Assembly (NCBI RefSeq): GCF_900112765.1
Contig: NZ_FOMZ01000019.1
Span: forward strand, 1-64,000
Reading direction: 5' to 3'
Length of the DNA stretch: 64,000 nucleotides
Source: Actinopolyspora alba
GTDB taxonomy: Bacteria > Actinomycetota > Actinomycetes > Mycobacteriales > Pseudonocardiaceae
The stretch's first letter is position 1; each line of letters starts with the position of its first letter. Shown in pieces: positions 1-8,151 of the stretch. A program made the translations under genes and the position numbers. The notes under the pieces were generated by a model that saw only the letters and a list, made by a program, of their open reading frames with translations, was not told where the DNA came from and did not search any database.

Positions 1-235
1 GGTCCAGCGCATCGAACCCCCGCTCATTGAACGCGTGGATCACATCCCGCACATAGTCATCGCTGACCTGCATCAACGACGTGATGTCGGGTACTGATTG
101 GCCCTGAGCCGACATCAGCACCACGATCGCCCGGCGCAGCTTGACCGGGTCCTTCGCCGTACGGCTGATCCGCTGGACCTTGCGGCCTTCCTCCATCGAC
201 AACGACCGGACAAACACCTCCGGACGACGAGCCAT
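1..235 (-). CDS. IS630-family transposase, N-terminal part (cut by window edge)
   Basis: Reading leftward from an ATG at 235, 78 uninterrupted codons run off the window. The protein begins MARRPEVFVRSLSMEEGRK and continues with KLRRAIVVLMSAQGQ, a segment ending VSDDYVRDVIHAFNERG. This is the typical N-terminal helix-turn-helix of IS630/Tc1-type transposases: a basic start, a short VLMSAQG-like helix and a second HTH. The catalytic DDE domain would lie left of the window. A strong GGGAGGTGG ribosome site precedes the ATG. The element's end probably lies near 325, but I could not define its terminal repeat. It sits at the left of a tRNA-linked island. Whether it is intact is unknown. Confidence 0.8.
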   Translation of the reverse strand, partial: MARRPEVFVRSLSMEEGRKVQRISRTAKDPVKLRRAIVVLMSAQGQSVPDITSLMQVSDDYVRDVIHAFNERGFDALD

Positions 236-367
236 CGCCACCTCCCACACACGACACGTGAGAACCAGCCTGCCCCATCACCACAAAGAACAATTACCCG
301 GCCAACGATCTTGGACGAGCCACTAGTTTGAGACGACCTGAGATCCTGACATCTGCTCACACTCGCA

Positions 368-2167
368 TCAAACAAACCTTTTTGCGAGCGCCATTGCATT
401 CCGTTGGGTTGGCGCTCTCTTGGTTTCATCACCTTCGCGCCAATACGTCTCTTCACCCAAAAAAGAAATCTCACCCTGCGGAGGAACATGAATCACAATG
501 ACACCCAGCCCGAAGTACTCGTTGTAATCTATCGACGAGAGAACCGAACTACGTAGCGGCTCAGATAGTTCAGAATTCCTAAGAGAGTTCTTCCATCGAG
601 CAAAGTAGGTTTCCACCGACTCCCCCAGCGCTTCTGCTTCCCTCTTAACGCCAACGGCAAACTTTCTTCCTACTCGACGCGGATCAATACCATCAATATC
701 TCTTATACGAGAAGCATCCTCATCTTTGTCAGCAACACCAATTATGACCGAACCCGCACGCTCTCTCCCGTTGTTCGCTATGGCGCATATCGTTTGCGCC
801 ACCTTATCGAGGACACCAGTTTCCACACTCCGATTATTATCGAGATTGAGCAGCCCCTGTTTCAGTTCATAGTACGGAAGCTCAATCTCGCTTCTACGTA
901 TCGCCGCATCAATATCCGAAGTTGAGTGACCGCTAACAACTATCTTTGGCTTATCATCCACAACATACTGATCAATCAATCCTTTGACTGTATCCACATT
1001 TCTACGCCGCTCACCGGCTGCAGTTGCTTTTCGACTTGTCTCCAACCGACCATATACCCCCGACAAAGCATTCTTTATACCAGCGTAATTCGATATTTTT
1101 TTCTGCCCCCCAAAAAGCGTTTCATGAAACGCGATCATTATTACTGCAAAAACCGCGGAAAACGGATTGGTACTCCGTTGAGTAAATACAATATCACGCA
1201 ACTTCATAGGGGGATCCGTGTTACATATTTTTAGGATCTCATCAACACAGTACTTAATTTCGCTTTTTACTCTTTCTTCGCCGTAAACGCCCAATGTATC
1301 AGCTACCGTTCGACTCTCGCTATAGTTCGAATCGTAAATACGATCGAGCATATCTTTCGAGCGTTCGATCACCTCACCGGTAACTATACTGCCAACGATG
1401 TCGGCAAGGCATTGCTCATCCATGGAGTCGCGAAGCTCTGTAGAACGGAGAATTCCTTGTCTAACCCAAAATACTTCATCCGCTACGACATCATATCCGT
1501 GCTTGGACATAGGGAGGTCGATACTAATCGAGGGCATCTGCGAAAGCTCCAGAGTGTCACTTGATGCATCACCCCGAATTTCGCACGCAATTTGCCGTAT
1601 AAGATTAGAGAAATTATCTTGAACTCCAGCCTGCCTTCTCTCTTGATCACTCAAGCGATGGCCATATGTATTTATTCGAGCAAACACGTCATCGATTTCG
1701 CTCTCTGTGGCACCTCTCATTATAGAGATAGCAAGCGAATAATCAAGGAATGTGCTTATATCACTTTGATCCAGAATTTTCTTGTTAGCAACTGGATCGA
1801 ATTTTCCTTCGTCGGCACGCGCTTTAGCTGTAGGAAATTGTGATACATCAAAGTACTCTGCATTCACCGACGGAAATGAATTCTCTATGAATGAAACCAA
1901 GGTATGTAGACGTTGAAGACCATCTATGATTTCATAATCACCCGTATCGCGCTCTGCCAGAAGAATCGCCGGGACTGGGAACTTGCGCAGTACTGACTCA
2001 ATCAGTTTCTGCTTTTCAAGCTGCGACCAGACAAGTTTACGTTGGTACCGACGGTTCACGTACAACTGATGTGTACTAAACCAAGAATAGATTGACTGTA
2101 TCGACTTAGGTTGCGAGTCAAGCTCCATGGTAATGATCATGTCACAAGAGTCTCTGTGTCGCCACAT
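368..2167 (-). CDS. DUF262 protein with C-terminal AlbA_2/Schlafen-like domain, probable defence gene
   Basis: The 599-residue protein has two recognisable parts. Residues 30-130 carry the DUF262 (ParB/Srx-like) signature: NRRYQRKLVWS at 38-48 and the hallmark DGLQR at 82-86. DUF262 is the nucleotidase-like domain of GmrS and many anti-phage proteins. Residues about 432-595 (YYELKQG, then ICAIANNGRE, SVIIGVADKDED) match the AlbA_2 putative DNA/RNA-binding domain of Schlafen-like proteins. The gene is conspicuously AT-rich against its surroundings, with many ATA/AGA/TTA-type codons, which points to recent transfer. The start is uncertain: methionines 1, 10 and 14 (2167, 2140, 2128) are all in frame and none has a good ribosome site. 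A role in phage defence is inferred from domains and island context, not shown. Confidence 0.75.
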   Translation of the reverse strand: MWRHRDSCDMIITMELDSQPKSIQSIYSWFSTHQLYVNRRYQRKLVWSQLEKQKLIESVLRKFPVPAILLAERDTGDYEIIDGLQRLHTLVSFIENSFPSVNAEYFDVSQFPTAKARADEGKFDPVANKKILDQSDISTFLDYSLAISIMRGATESEIDDVFARINTYGHRLSDQERRQAGVQDNFSNLIRQIACEIRGDASSDTLELSQMPSISIDLPMSKHGYDVVADEVFWVRQGILRSTELRDSMDEQCLADIVGSIVTGEVIERSKDMLDRIYDSNYSESRTVADTLGVYGEERVKSEIKYCVDEILKICNTDPPMKLRDIVFTQRSTNPFSAVFAVIMIAFHETLFGGQKKISNYAGIKNALSGVYGRLETSRKATAAGERRRNVDTVKGLIDQYVVDDKPKIVVSGHSTSDIDAAIRRSEIELPYYELKQGLLNLDNNRSVETGVLDKVAQTICAIANNGRERAGSVIIGVADKDEDASRIRDIDGIDPRRVGRKFAVGVKREAEALGESVETYFARWKNSLRNSELSEPLRSSVLSSIDYNEYFGLGVIVIHVPPQGEISFLGEETYWREGDETKRAPTQRNAMALAKRFV

Positions 2168-2255
2168 AGTTATACGATCTTAACCAAGGGAAGGATTTCG
2201 TTTCGCGCGTCGAACACGGATTTTCTTCTACTTCTACGTCGGTTTTCAGGTACTT

Positions 2256-2366
2256 AGAGGATGTCTCACTTGGTGTGTTTTTGTAGCAGGTGAGAGCTGC
2301 GGCGAGGGTGAGCGAGGCGGCGAAGTTGGTGGCTGTACGTTCGTAGCGGGTGGTCCGGCGCGGTCT
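2256..2366 (-). pseudogene. IS5-type transposase C-terminal remnant
   Basis: A short stretch in the frame that passes 2360 reads RTTRYERTATNF followed by AASLTLAAALTCYK. This resembles the extreme C-terminus of IS5-group transposases (TRYERxAxNF, then a hydrophobic helix, then CYK). There is no transposase sequence upstream, so only the 3' end survives. It overlaps the last codons of the integrase gene in another frame, so the insertion or deletion that left this scar probably altered the integrase tail. Confidence 0.5.
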
Positions 2367-3660
2367 TCGCACGCTCCTCGACGGACCGCGGCCCGTCCGG
2401 ACGTTCCGGAACACGCTCGAACAACGCCCGCGAGGCCCGCTGATCAGCTTCGGACACCCACGCCGAATACACCCGCAGCGTGGTCACACCACCCCCACCA
2501 TGCCCAAGCCGTCCTGCGACCGTACGGGGGTCCACACCTGCCGAGATGAGTTCGGTGGCGGAGTAGTGCCGCAGCTTGTGCAGTGTGGTCGAGATTCCGA
2601 GTCTGCGCACCATCCGGTCATAGCGCTGGGTCACCGAATCCGGCTTGGCGAACCGCCGGCCATCGGGCTCCGGCGAGAACACGAACATCTCCCGCGACCA
2701 CGCGAGCCCGAGATCACCGACGCGCTGCTCCTGCCGCGTCCGCAACCCCGCCAGCACAGCAGTGGTCTCGGCATCCAACGCGATCCGCCGCTGCTGATGC
2801 GTCTTGGTGTCCTTGACGAACCACTCCCCCGCCTCATCGTCAAAGGCCACCGCCTGCTCCAGCCGCAACACCCCCGACTCCAGATCCACGTGCTGCCACC
2901 GCACCGCGCACAACTCACCCCGCCGGATACCGGTGGTCATCACCGTCCACACCAGAGCACCCCAGTCGGCATCACGCCGCCACGCCTCGTTGAGGATCCG
3001 CGCGGCCTCCTCCGCCGACGGCGGACTCGGACGCGGCGGCGGAGCCGCCGGCGGCTCCGCCTGACCCACCGGACTGCTCGCCACCCACTTCCACCGCACC
3101 GCACGCTTGAACGCACCCGACAGCAGAAAATGAATGTGCCGGATCGTCGTCGCACCCAACGGCTTGCACTCGTGCCGCCGACACCGATCATCACACTCGT
3201 GCTCGCCCCGCGTTCGGTGATCCACCGCTCGCCGCTTACCCGAGCAGTGATCCCGACACCGCCGCAACTCGGCGTACAACGAATCCAGCGCGTCGGCGTC
3301 GAGCTGGCCGACCTTGACCTGCCCGATGAACGGCAGCACGTGCAACCGCGCATAGCGCCGATAGTTCGCCCTCGTCGACGGCTCACCATCGAAATGCTGA
3401 TCCAGGTACCGCTCCAGCAACTGCTCGACCGTCGCCTGCGTCCGCGGACTCCGCCGCTCATCCACCTCGTTCAGCAGACGAGTGCGAACGCGTTCGGCTT
3501 CGGCGAGTGCTTGGGGACCTGGAGGCACGACCTCGATGAGTCGATGCCGCTGCTTGGTCACCGGATCAAGACCGGCCGAGACCCGGACACGTAGCGCACC
3601 GTTCGACAGCTGATCGATCGTGCCTCGTTGACGACGAGTTCCCTTCGAACGCCGACCCAT
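2266..3660 (-). CDS. int: Tyrosine recombinase (integrase) of an integrative element
   Basis: The 464-residue site-specific recombinase has an N-terminal arm-binding region (residues 1-75), a SAM-like core-binding domain (75-200) and a catalytic domain (about 210-415). The full catalytic set is visible: R246 in TGIRRGEL, H361 and R364 in HKLRHYSATE, H387 in GRLGH, and the nucleophile Y398 in RVYSAW. A Cys/His-rich insert at 135-166 is common in actinobacterial integrases of this type. The gene starts 92 bases from the 3' end of a tRNA-Thr gene and is transcribed away from it, the classic arrangement for integration into a tRNA. The last 30 or so residues are read across an IS remnant in a different frame, so the C-terminus is probably not native. 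The catalytic core is intact, so activity remains possible. Confidence 0.9.
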   Translation of the reverse strand: MGRRSKGTRRQRGTIDQLSNGALRVRVSAGLDPVTKQRHRLIEVVPPGPQALAEAERVRTRLLNEVDERRSPRTQATVEQLLERYLDQHFDGEPSTRANYRRYARLHVLPFIGQVKVGQLDADALDSLYAELRRCRDHCSGKRRAVDHRTRGEHECDDRCRRHECKPLGATTIRHIHFLLSGAFKRAVRWKWVASSPVGQAEPPAAPPPRPSPPSAEEAARILNEAWRRDADWGALVWTVMTTGIRRGELCAVRWQHVDLESGVLRLEQAVAFDDEAGEWFVKDTKTHQQRRIALDAETTAVLAGLRTRQEQRVGDLGLAWSREMFVFSPEPDGRRFAKPDSVTQRYDRMVRRLGISTTLHKLRHYSATELISAGVDPRTVAGRLGHGGGGVTTLRVYSAWVSEADQRASRALFERVPERPDGPRSVEERAKTAPDHPLRTYSHQLRRLAHPRRSSHLLQKHTK

Positions 3661-3751
3661 GGACCCAGAATAAGGGACTGTGGGTCACAAACTGGGTCAT
3701 AAGAACCGCCGAATCGGGGGCCCTGGAGATGAAATCCCAGGTGAGAACCGG

Positions 3752-3824
3752 AGCCGCTGAGGGGACTCGAACCCCTGACCTTCCGCTTACAAGGCGGGCG
3801 CTCTGCCAACTGAGCTACAGCGGC
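3752..3824 (-). tRNA. tRNA-Thr (anticodon UGU)
   Basis: The reverse strand folds as a complete 73-base cloverleaf. The seven-base acceptor arms GCCGCTG and CAGCGGC pair fully, the D-arm reads GCTCAGTTGGCAGAGC, and the T-arm is GGGGTTCGAGTCCCC. The anticodon stem is CCCGC/GCGGA with the first pair mismatched, as in E. coli tRNA-Thr. The loop CTTGTAA gives anticodon TGT. CCA is not encoded. The 3' end faces the integrase gene and is the likely attachment site of the island to its left. Confidence 0.95.
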
Positions 3825-4415
3825 GCGTGTGGATCAGCGCCACACATCTCCATCGTAATCCCCACCCTTCCGCGGCCGGGGCACCGGGCCGGGCACCGCG
3901 TCCTGGAGCCCACCACCCCGACGCCGAAGCTCGCGCGGCACCGCTCGCGGAGGACCAGCGAAGCCCGCCCGCGATTCACCCACCCGACCACGTGATGGCG
4001 CACGCTCCGCGGCGTCCCACGATGCGGTAACGGGCGATTCCCCGGAAAGATCCGGGCGTAGGCTCGGACGGCGGGGCACGGTTCACGAAACCCCACCGCA
4101 CCACCGGAAACGGGCACCACCCCGATCTTCTCTCCCGGGGACCGATCGCCCCGGGGAGGACGGGGCACGGCAACGCACCGGCGAGCGTGGCGCGGCGGCG
4201 TGAACCGGCCGCTCCGAATCGTGCCGGAGCAGAACCGCACGACGACAGCACCGGACAGCGGCCTCCCCGGACGGCGACACGCCGAGTCACACCGGCGACC
4301 AGTGATGGACGCCACCCCTGGGGAGTGCAACGGTGCGTACGTGGCCGGCGATTCCAGGGGTGAACAGCACGAACCGCGCATCACGCGGAAGGTAATGCGA
4401 GGAGGAAAAGCGGCA
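3825..4415. other. Intergenic region between tRNA-Thr and the ThrE-type gene
   Basis: This 590-base GC-rich stretch has no gene I can support; frames in it lack family resemblance and good ribosome sites. An in-frame extension of the downstream exporter reaches back to 4200. The strong ribosome site at 4401-4406 shows translation starts at 4416 instead. No clear promoter or terminator was recognised. Confidence 0.5.
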
Positions 4416-5861
4416 GTGGGAATCACGCAGCGCGCACGTGGTGTGCTGCGGCGACGCGACCCTTCCGAAACCGTCGGGACTCGCAACGTCGTCTACGGCC
4501 CCGCCCTGCCCGACGACTCGACAGTCCATCTCGTACTCGAACTGGCGCTGCGCATCGGCGAGATCCAAATGGCCAGCGGCGTCGGTGCCTCCGACGTCAG
4601 CGCCACCATCACCAGCGTCACCGACGCCTACGGACTGCCGCACTGCGAAGTGGACGTGATCTACACGTCCATCACGGTCTCCTGCTACCGGGGGACGGAG
4701 AACCTCCCGATCACCTCACTGCGCGTGGTGCGCAACCGCTCGCTGGACTACACCCGGCTCGCCGAGGTGGAACACCTGATCCGCCGCATCGTCGCGGGCG
4801 AGATCACCACTTCGGACGCCTACGCCGAGCTGGAGACCATCGCCCGCGCCCCGCATCCCTTCCCCCGGGCCGTGTCGACCCTCGCCTGGGCGGGCATGGC
4901 GGCCGCGCTGTCGGTGCTGCTCGGCGGCGGCACCACCCCACCGATGCTGCCGCTGGTGGCCGCGGCCTCCACCGCCCTGGTCGACCGGGTGGGGCGGCTG
5001 CTCAACCAACGCGGCCTGCCGGTGTTCTTTCAGCAGACCGTGGGCGGGGCGCTGGCCACCAGCGTGGCGCTGGCCTGCTTCGCCACGGACATCCTGCCCA
5101 CCGCCGCGCTCGCCGTGGCCGCGAACATCATCGTGCTGCTGTCCGGCATGACCGTGGTCGGCTCGATGCAGGACGCCATCACCGGCTACAACGTCACCGC
5201 CGCGGGCCGAATAGCCGAGCTCGCGCTGACCTCGGCGGGGCTGATAGCGGGCGTGGTGCTCGCGCTGTACATGGCACTGCGCATCCTGGGGGCCGACGCC
5301 CTGGGCGGCGGGTTGAACCTGCAGGAGCTCGGCGGTGGGGTGCTGCCGTTCCCCGGCCTGCTGGAGCTGCCGCTGCAGGGTCTCGCGGGAGCCGCCACCT
5401 CCGCGTGCTTCGCGGTGGCCAGCTACTCCCCGCCGCGCCCGTTGATCATGGCGGCGGGCGGGGGAGCCATCGCCGCCCTGGTCTTCCAGGTCATGGCCAG
5501 GATCGAGTTCAACCCGATCTTCGCCTCGGCCATCGCCACCACCATCGTCGGCTTCATCGGCGGGGTCATCGCACGACGACTCCGCATCCCGGTCCTGGTC
5601 GTCGCCGTGTCGGGCGTGGCACCGCTGCTGCCCGGGCTGGCCACCTACCGCGCGCTGTACGAACTGTCGGTGCAGGGCGACCCGGCGGGGTTGTCCACCC
5701 TGATGATCGCGGCGGCCACGGGTCTGGCACTCGGTGCGGGCGTGGTGCTCGGTGAGTTCCTCTCGCAACCGGTGCGTACCGGGCTGGGCAGGCTGGAACG
5801 GCGGATGTCCGGTCCCCGCATGTCAGGGCCGTTGCGCCCCACCAGCCGCAGGTTGGACTGA
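4416..5861 (+). CDS. ThrE-family threonine/serine exporter
   Basis: The 481-residue membrane protein belongs to the ThrE (DUF1212 plus DUF3815) family, which exports threonine and serine in Corynebacterium. Residues about 30-215 form the soluble N-terminal part (LVLELALRIGEIQMASG, DVIYTSITVSC). From about residue 140 onward there are roughly ten hydrophobic segments. The C-terminal half includes IPVLVVAVSGVAPLLPGL, typical of the DUF3815 part. The GTG start at 4416 is chosen because GGAGGA sits nine bases upstream. The length matches C. glutamicum ThrE (about 490). The gene stands alone between a tRNA and otsA. The transported substrate is inferred from the family only. Confidence 0.85.
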   Translation: MGITQRARGVLRRRDPSETVGTRNVVYGPALPDDSTVHLVLELALRIGEIQMASGVGASDVSATITSVTDAYGLPHCEVDVIYTSITVSCYRGTENLPITSLRVVRNRSLDYTRLAEVEHLIRRIVAGEITTSDAYAELETIARAPHPFPRAVSTLAWAGMAAALSVLLGGGTTPPMLPLVAAASTALVDRVGRLLNQRGLPVFFQQTVGGALATSVALACFATDILPTAALAVAANIIVLLSGMTVVGSMQDAITGYNVTAAGRIAELALTSAGLIAGVVLALYMALRILGADALGGGLNLQELGGGVLPFPGLLELPLQGLAGAATSACFAVASYSPPRPLIMAAGGGAIAALVFQVMARIEFNPIFASAIATTIVGFIGGVIARRLRIPVLVVAVSGVAPLLPGLATYRALYELSVQGDPAGLSTLMIAAATGLALGAGVVLGEFLSQPVRTGLGRLERRMSGPRMSGPLRPTSRRLD

Positions 5862-6238
5862 GTTCCCACCACCGCCACCGTTTCGAAAAGTCCGGTCGCG
5901 CGAGGCTTCCTGCCCCGCGCGCACCCTGCGAGGATGATCGGACCCGACCAACCGCGTTGCGACGCTCGAACCACGCGAAGTGGATCACGATTGACTAGCC
6001 TCGACCACGGGTAACCGACTTCGGGAGCCACTCCCGGAACTCTTCGGCTCGACCGGGCGGTGGCGGAACCGGACGGTCCGGGTCGAAGGTCCGCGGCGGC
6101 GCGAGGCACGCCGAGCGAACGGCCACGTGCCCTGTATCCCCGCGGACGCGTCCGACTCGGCAACCGGTTCCGCTCGCGCTGCTCGGCTGGGCACGCGAGC
6201 CCGCATCCGAATCGCAACGGACCATAGGAGGAAGACCG
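5862..6238. other. Upstream region of otsA
   Basis: These 377 bases hold no supported gene. TTGACT at 5991-5996 is a possible -35 element for otsA, but no convincing -10 lies at 17 bases. A strong AGGAGG at 6226-6231 serves the otsA GTG start. Confidence 0.35.
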
Positions 6239-7678
6239 GTGAGTAAGGGCAGTGAGCCCAGGAAAGCTGACTTCGTCGTCGTCGCCAACCGGCTACCGGT
6301 CGACCTGGAACGCATGGAGGACGGGACCCAGCGCTGGAAGCACAGCCCGGGCGGGCTGGTGACCGCGCTGGAGCCCTTCCTGCGTGCTCGACAGGGGGCG
6401 TGGGTCGGCTGGCCCGGCGTCGCCGACGTCGAAGTGAACCCCTTCGCGGACGGGGACATGTGGTTGCACCCGGTGCGGCTGTCGAGCTCGGAGTTCCAGG
6501 AGTACTACGAGGGATTCTCCAACGCCACCCTGTGGCCGCTGTACCACGACGTGGTGGTCCCACCGGTGTTCGACCGCTCCTGGTGGAACTCCTACCAGCG
6601 GGTTAACCAACGGTTCGCCGAGGCGGCCGCCGAGGTCAGCGCCGAGGGCGCGACCGTGTGGATCCAGGACTACCAGTTGCAGCTGGTCCCGGCGATGCTG
6701 CGCGAACTGCGCCCCGACCTGCGCATCGGGTTCTTCCTGCACATCCCGTTCCCGCCCGTGGAGCTGTTCATGCAGCTGCCGTGGCGGACCGAGATCGTGC
6801 GGGGGCTGCTCGGCGCGGATCTGGTGGGTTTCCACCGCCCCGGCGGTGCGCAGAACTTCATGTGGCTGGCCCGCAGGCTGGCCGGTTTCGAACCCAGCCG
6901 CGCCCAGGTGGGGGTGCGTTCCCGCCCCGGTGTGGTGCAGGTGGGTGATCGGGTCGTGCGGGTCGGCGCGTTCCCCATCTCCATCGACTCCGGGGAGCTC
7001 GATCAGCTCGCACGCACCAGGGAGGTGCAGCAGCGGGCCAAGGCCATTCGTTCCGAACTGGGCAATCCGCGCCGCATCATGCTCGGTGTCGACCGGCTGG
7101 ATTACACCAAGGGGATCGACGTACGGCTCAACGCGATGTACGAGCTGCTGTCCGAGGGGCACGCAACCGTCGAGGACGTCGCGATGATCCAGGTGGCCAC
7201 CCCCAGCCGGGAGCGGGTGGAGCACTACAAGCAGATGCGCGAGGACATCGAGCGCAAGGTCGGCAGCATCAACGGCGAATTCGGCCGAGTGGGTCACCCG
7301 GCCGTGCACTATTTGCACACTTCGGTGGACCGAAAGGACCTGATCGCGTTCTACTGCGCGGCCGATGTCATGATCGTTACGCCGGTCCGTGACGGGATGA
7401 ACCTCGTCTGCAAGGAGTACGTGGCCAGCCGCGGCGACCTCGGGGGTAGCCTCGTACTCAGTGAGTTCGCCGGAGCGGCCGCCGAACTCACCAGCGCGCT
7501 CCTGGTGAATCCGCACGATCTGGACGGGGTCAAGGACTCGATGCTGGCGGCCCTGAATATCGACCAGGCCGAGGGACGCCGTAGGATGCGCGCATTGCGT
7601 AGGCAAGTGCTCACGCACGACGTCGACCGTTGGGCGCGGTCGTTCCTCGAGGCGCTGGGAGCTTCGCCGACGGAGTAG
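6239..7678 (+). CDS. otsA: Alpha,alpha-trehalose-phosphate synthase (UDP-forming)
   Basis: The 479-residue GT20 glycosyltransferase makes trehalose 6-phosphate from a nucleotide-diphosphate glucose and glucose 6-phosphate in the cytoplasm. Family motifs run in order: [13 protein letters not shown] with [12 protein letters not shown] at the N-terminus (acceptor phosphate and donor binding), [52 protein letters not shown] (donor loop) and MNLVCKEY near the C-terminus. Length is normal for OtsA. The start is a GTG with AGGAGG seven bases upstream. It precedes the phosphatase that removes the phosphate, although 470 bases separate them, so separate promoters are possible. In this lineage trehalose serves as an osmolyte and stress protectant. 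Confidence 0.95.
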   Translation: MSKGSEPRKADFVVVANRLPVDLERMEDGTQRWKHSPGGLVTALEPFLRARQGAWVGWPGVADVEVNPFADGDMWLHPVRLSSSEFQEYYEGFSNATLWPLYHDVVVPPVFDRSWWNSYQRVNQRFAEAAAEVSAEGATVWIQDYQLQLVPAMLRELRPDLRIGFFLHIPFPPVELFMQLPWRTEIVRGLLGADLVGFHRPGGAQNFMWLARRLAGFEPSRAQVGVRSRPGVVQVGDRVVRVGAFPISIDSGELDQLARTREVQQRAKAIRSELGNPRRIMLGVDRLDYTKGIDVRLNAMYELLSEGHATVEDVAMIQVATPSRERVEHYKQMREDIERKVGSINGEFGRVGHPAVHYLHTSVDRKDLIAFYCAADVMIVTPVRDGMNLVCKEYVASRGDLGGSLVLSEFAGAAAELTSALLVNPHDLDGVKDSMLAALNIDQAEGRRRMRALRRQVLTHDVDRWARSFLEALGASPTE

Positions 7679-8151
7679 GAATCGGTCGACGGCGGACCTC
7701 GACACTACGGAACCGGGTGGACGCATGGGCTACGGCACGGCTCGCGGGAGATCCCCCGCCACGGCCGAGTGCTGTCGCCGCCCGGAACGTGGCGGACGGC
7801 CTCGCCACGAGGTGCCGTTAGGGTCCGTGTCGGTTCCGGAGCCGGGTACGGTGTGTCCGGCCCGGCCGTACCGGGGTACTCCGGCTGTCGAGCCGAACGA
7901 CCGGCGGGTCGGCGGGACAGGTGGCGTGATCGTCCGCTCGATGTGGACCGCGACGTCACCGAGCGCCGACTCGGGTACCGGAGCGGGCTGCGGCGCGGCT
8001 CCGGGGCCGGCGGCCCGACCACTTCAATAGCGATACACCGGTCGACCGGCGGCACGCGTAAGCGGCCACCACGAATCGTGGGGCCGACCCCCGCGGCCCG
8101 TGTGTTCGACCCGCCTTCCGACCATCCCGAGATCTCAACAGGAGTGTGGCG
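7679..8151. promoter_or_regulatory. Intergenic region with a 12-bp perfect palindrome before the otsB fusion gene
   Basis: No gene is supported in these 473 bases. CCGGTCGACCGG at 8038-8049 is a perfect palindrome about 100 bases upstream of the otsB-GH15 start. It lies next to an AT-richer patch (TTCAATAGCGATAC) that could be a promoter. An operator role is a guess from position and symmetry. Confidence 0.3.

Noticed and set aside
2142-2414. 90-codon reverse frame spanning the IS5-type remnant and the region before the DUF262 gene
   Set aside because: Only the short central part resembles a transposase end; the rest is non-coding read-through, so it is recorded as a remnant.
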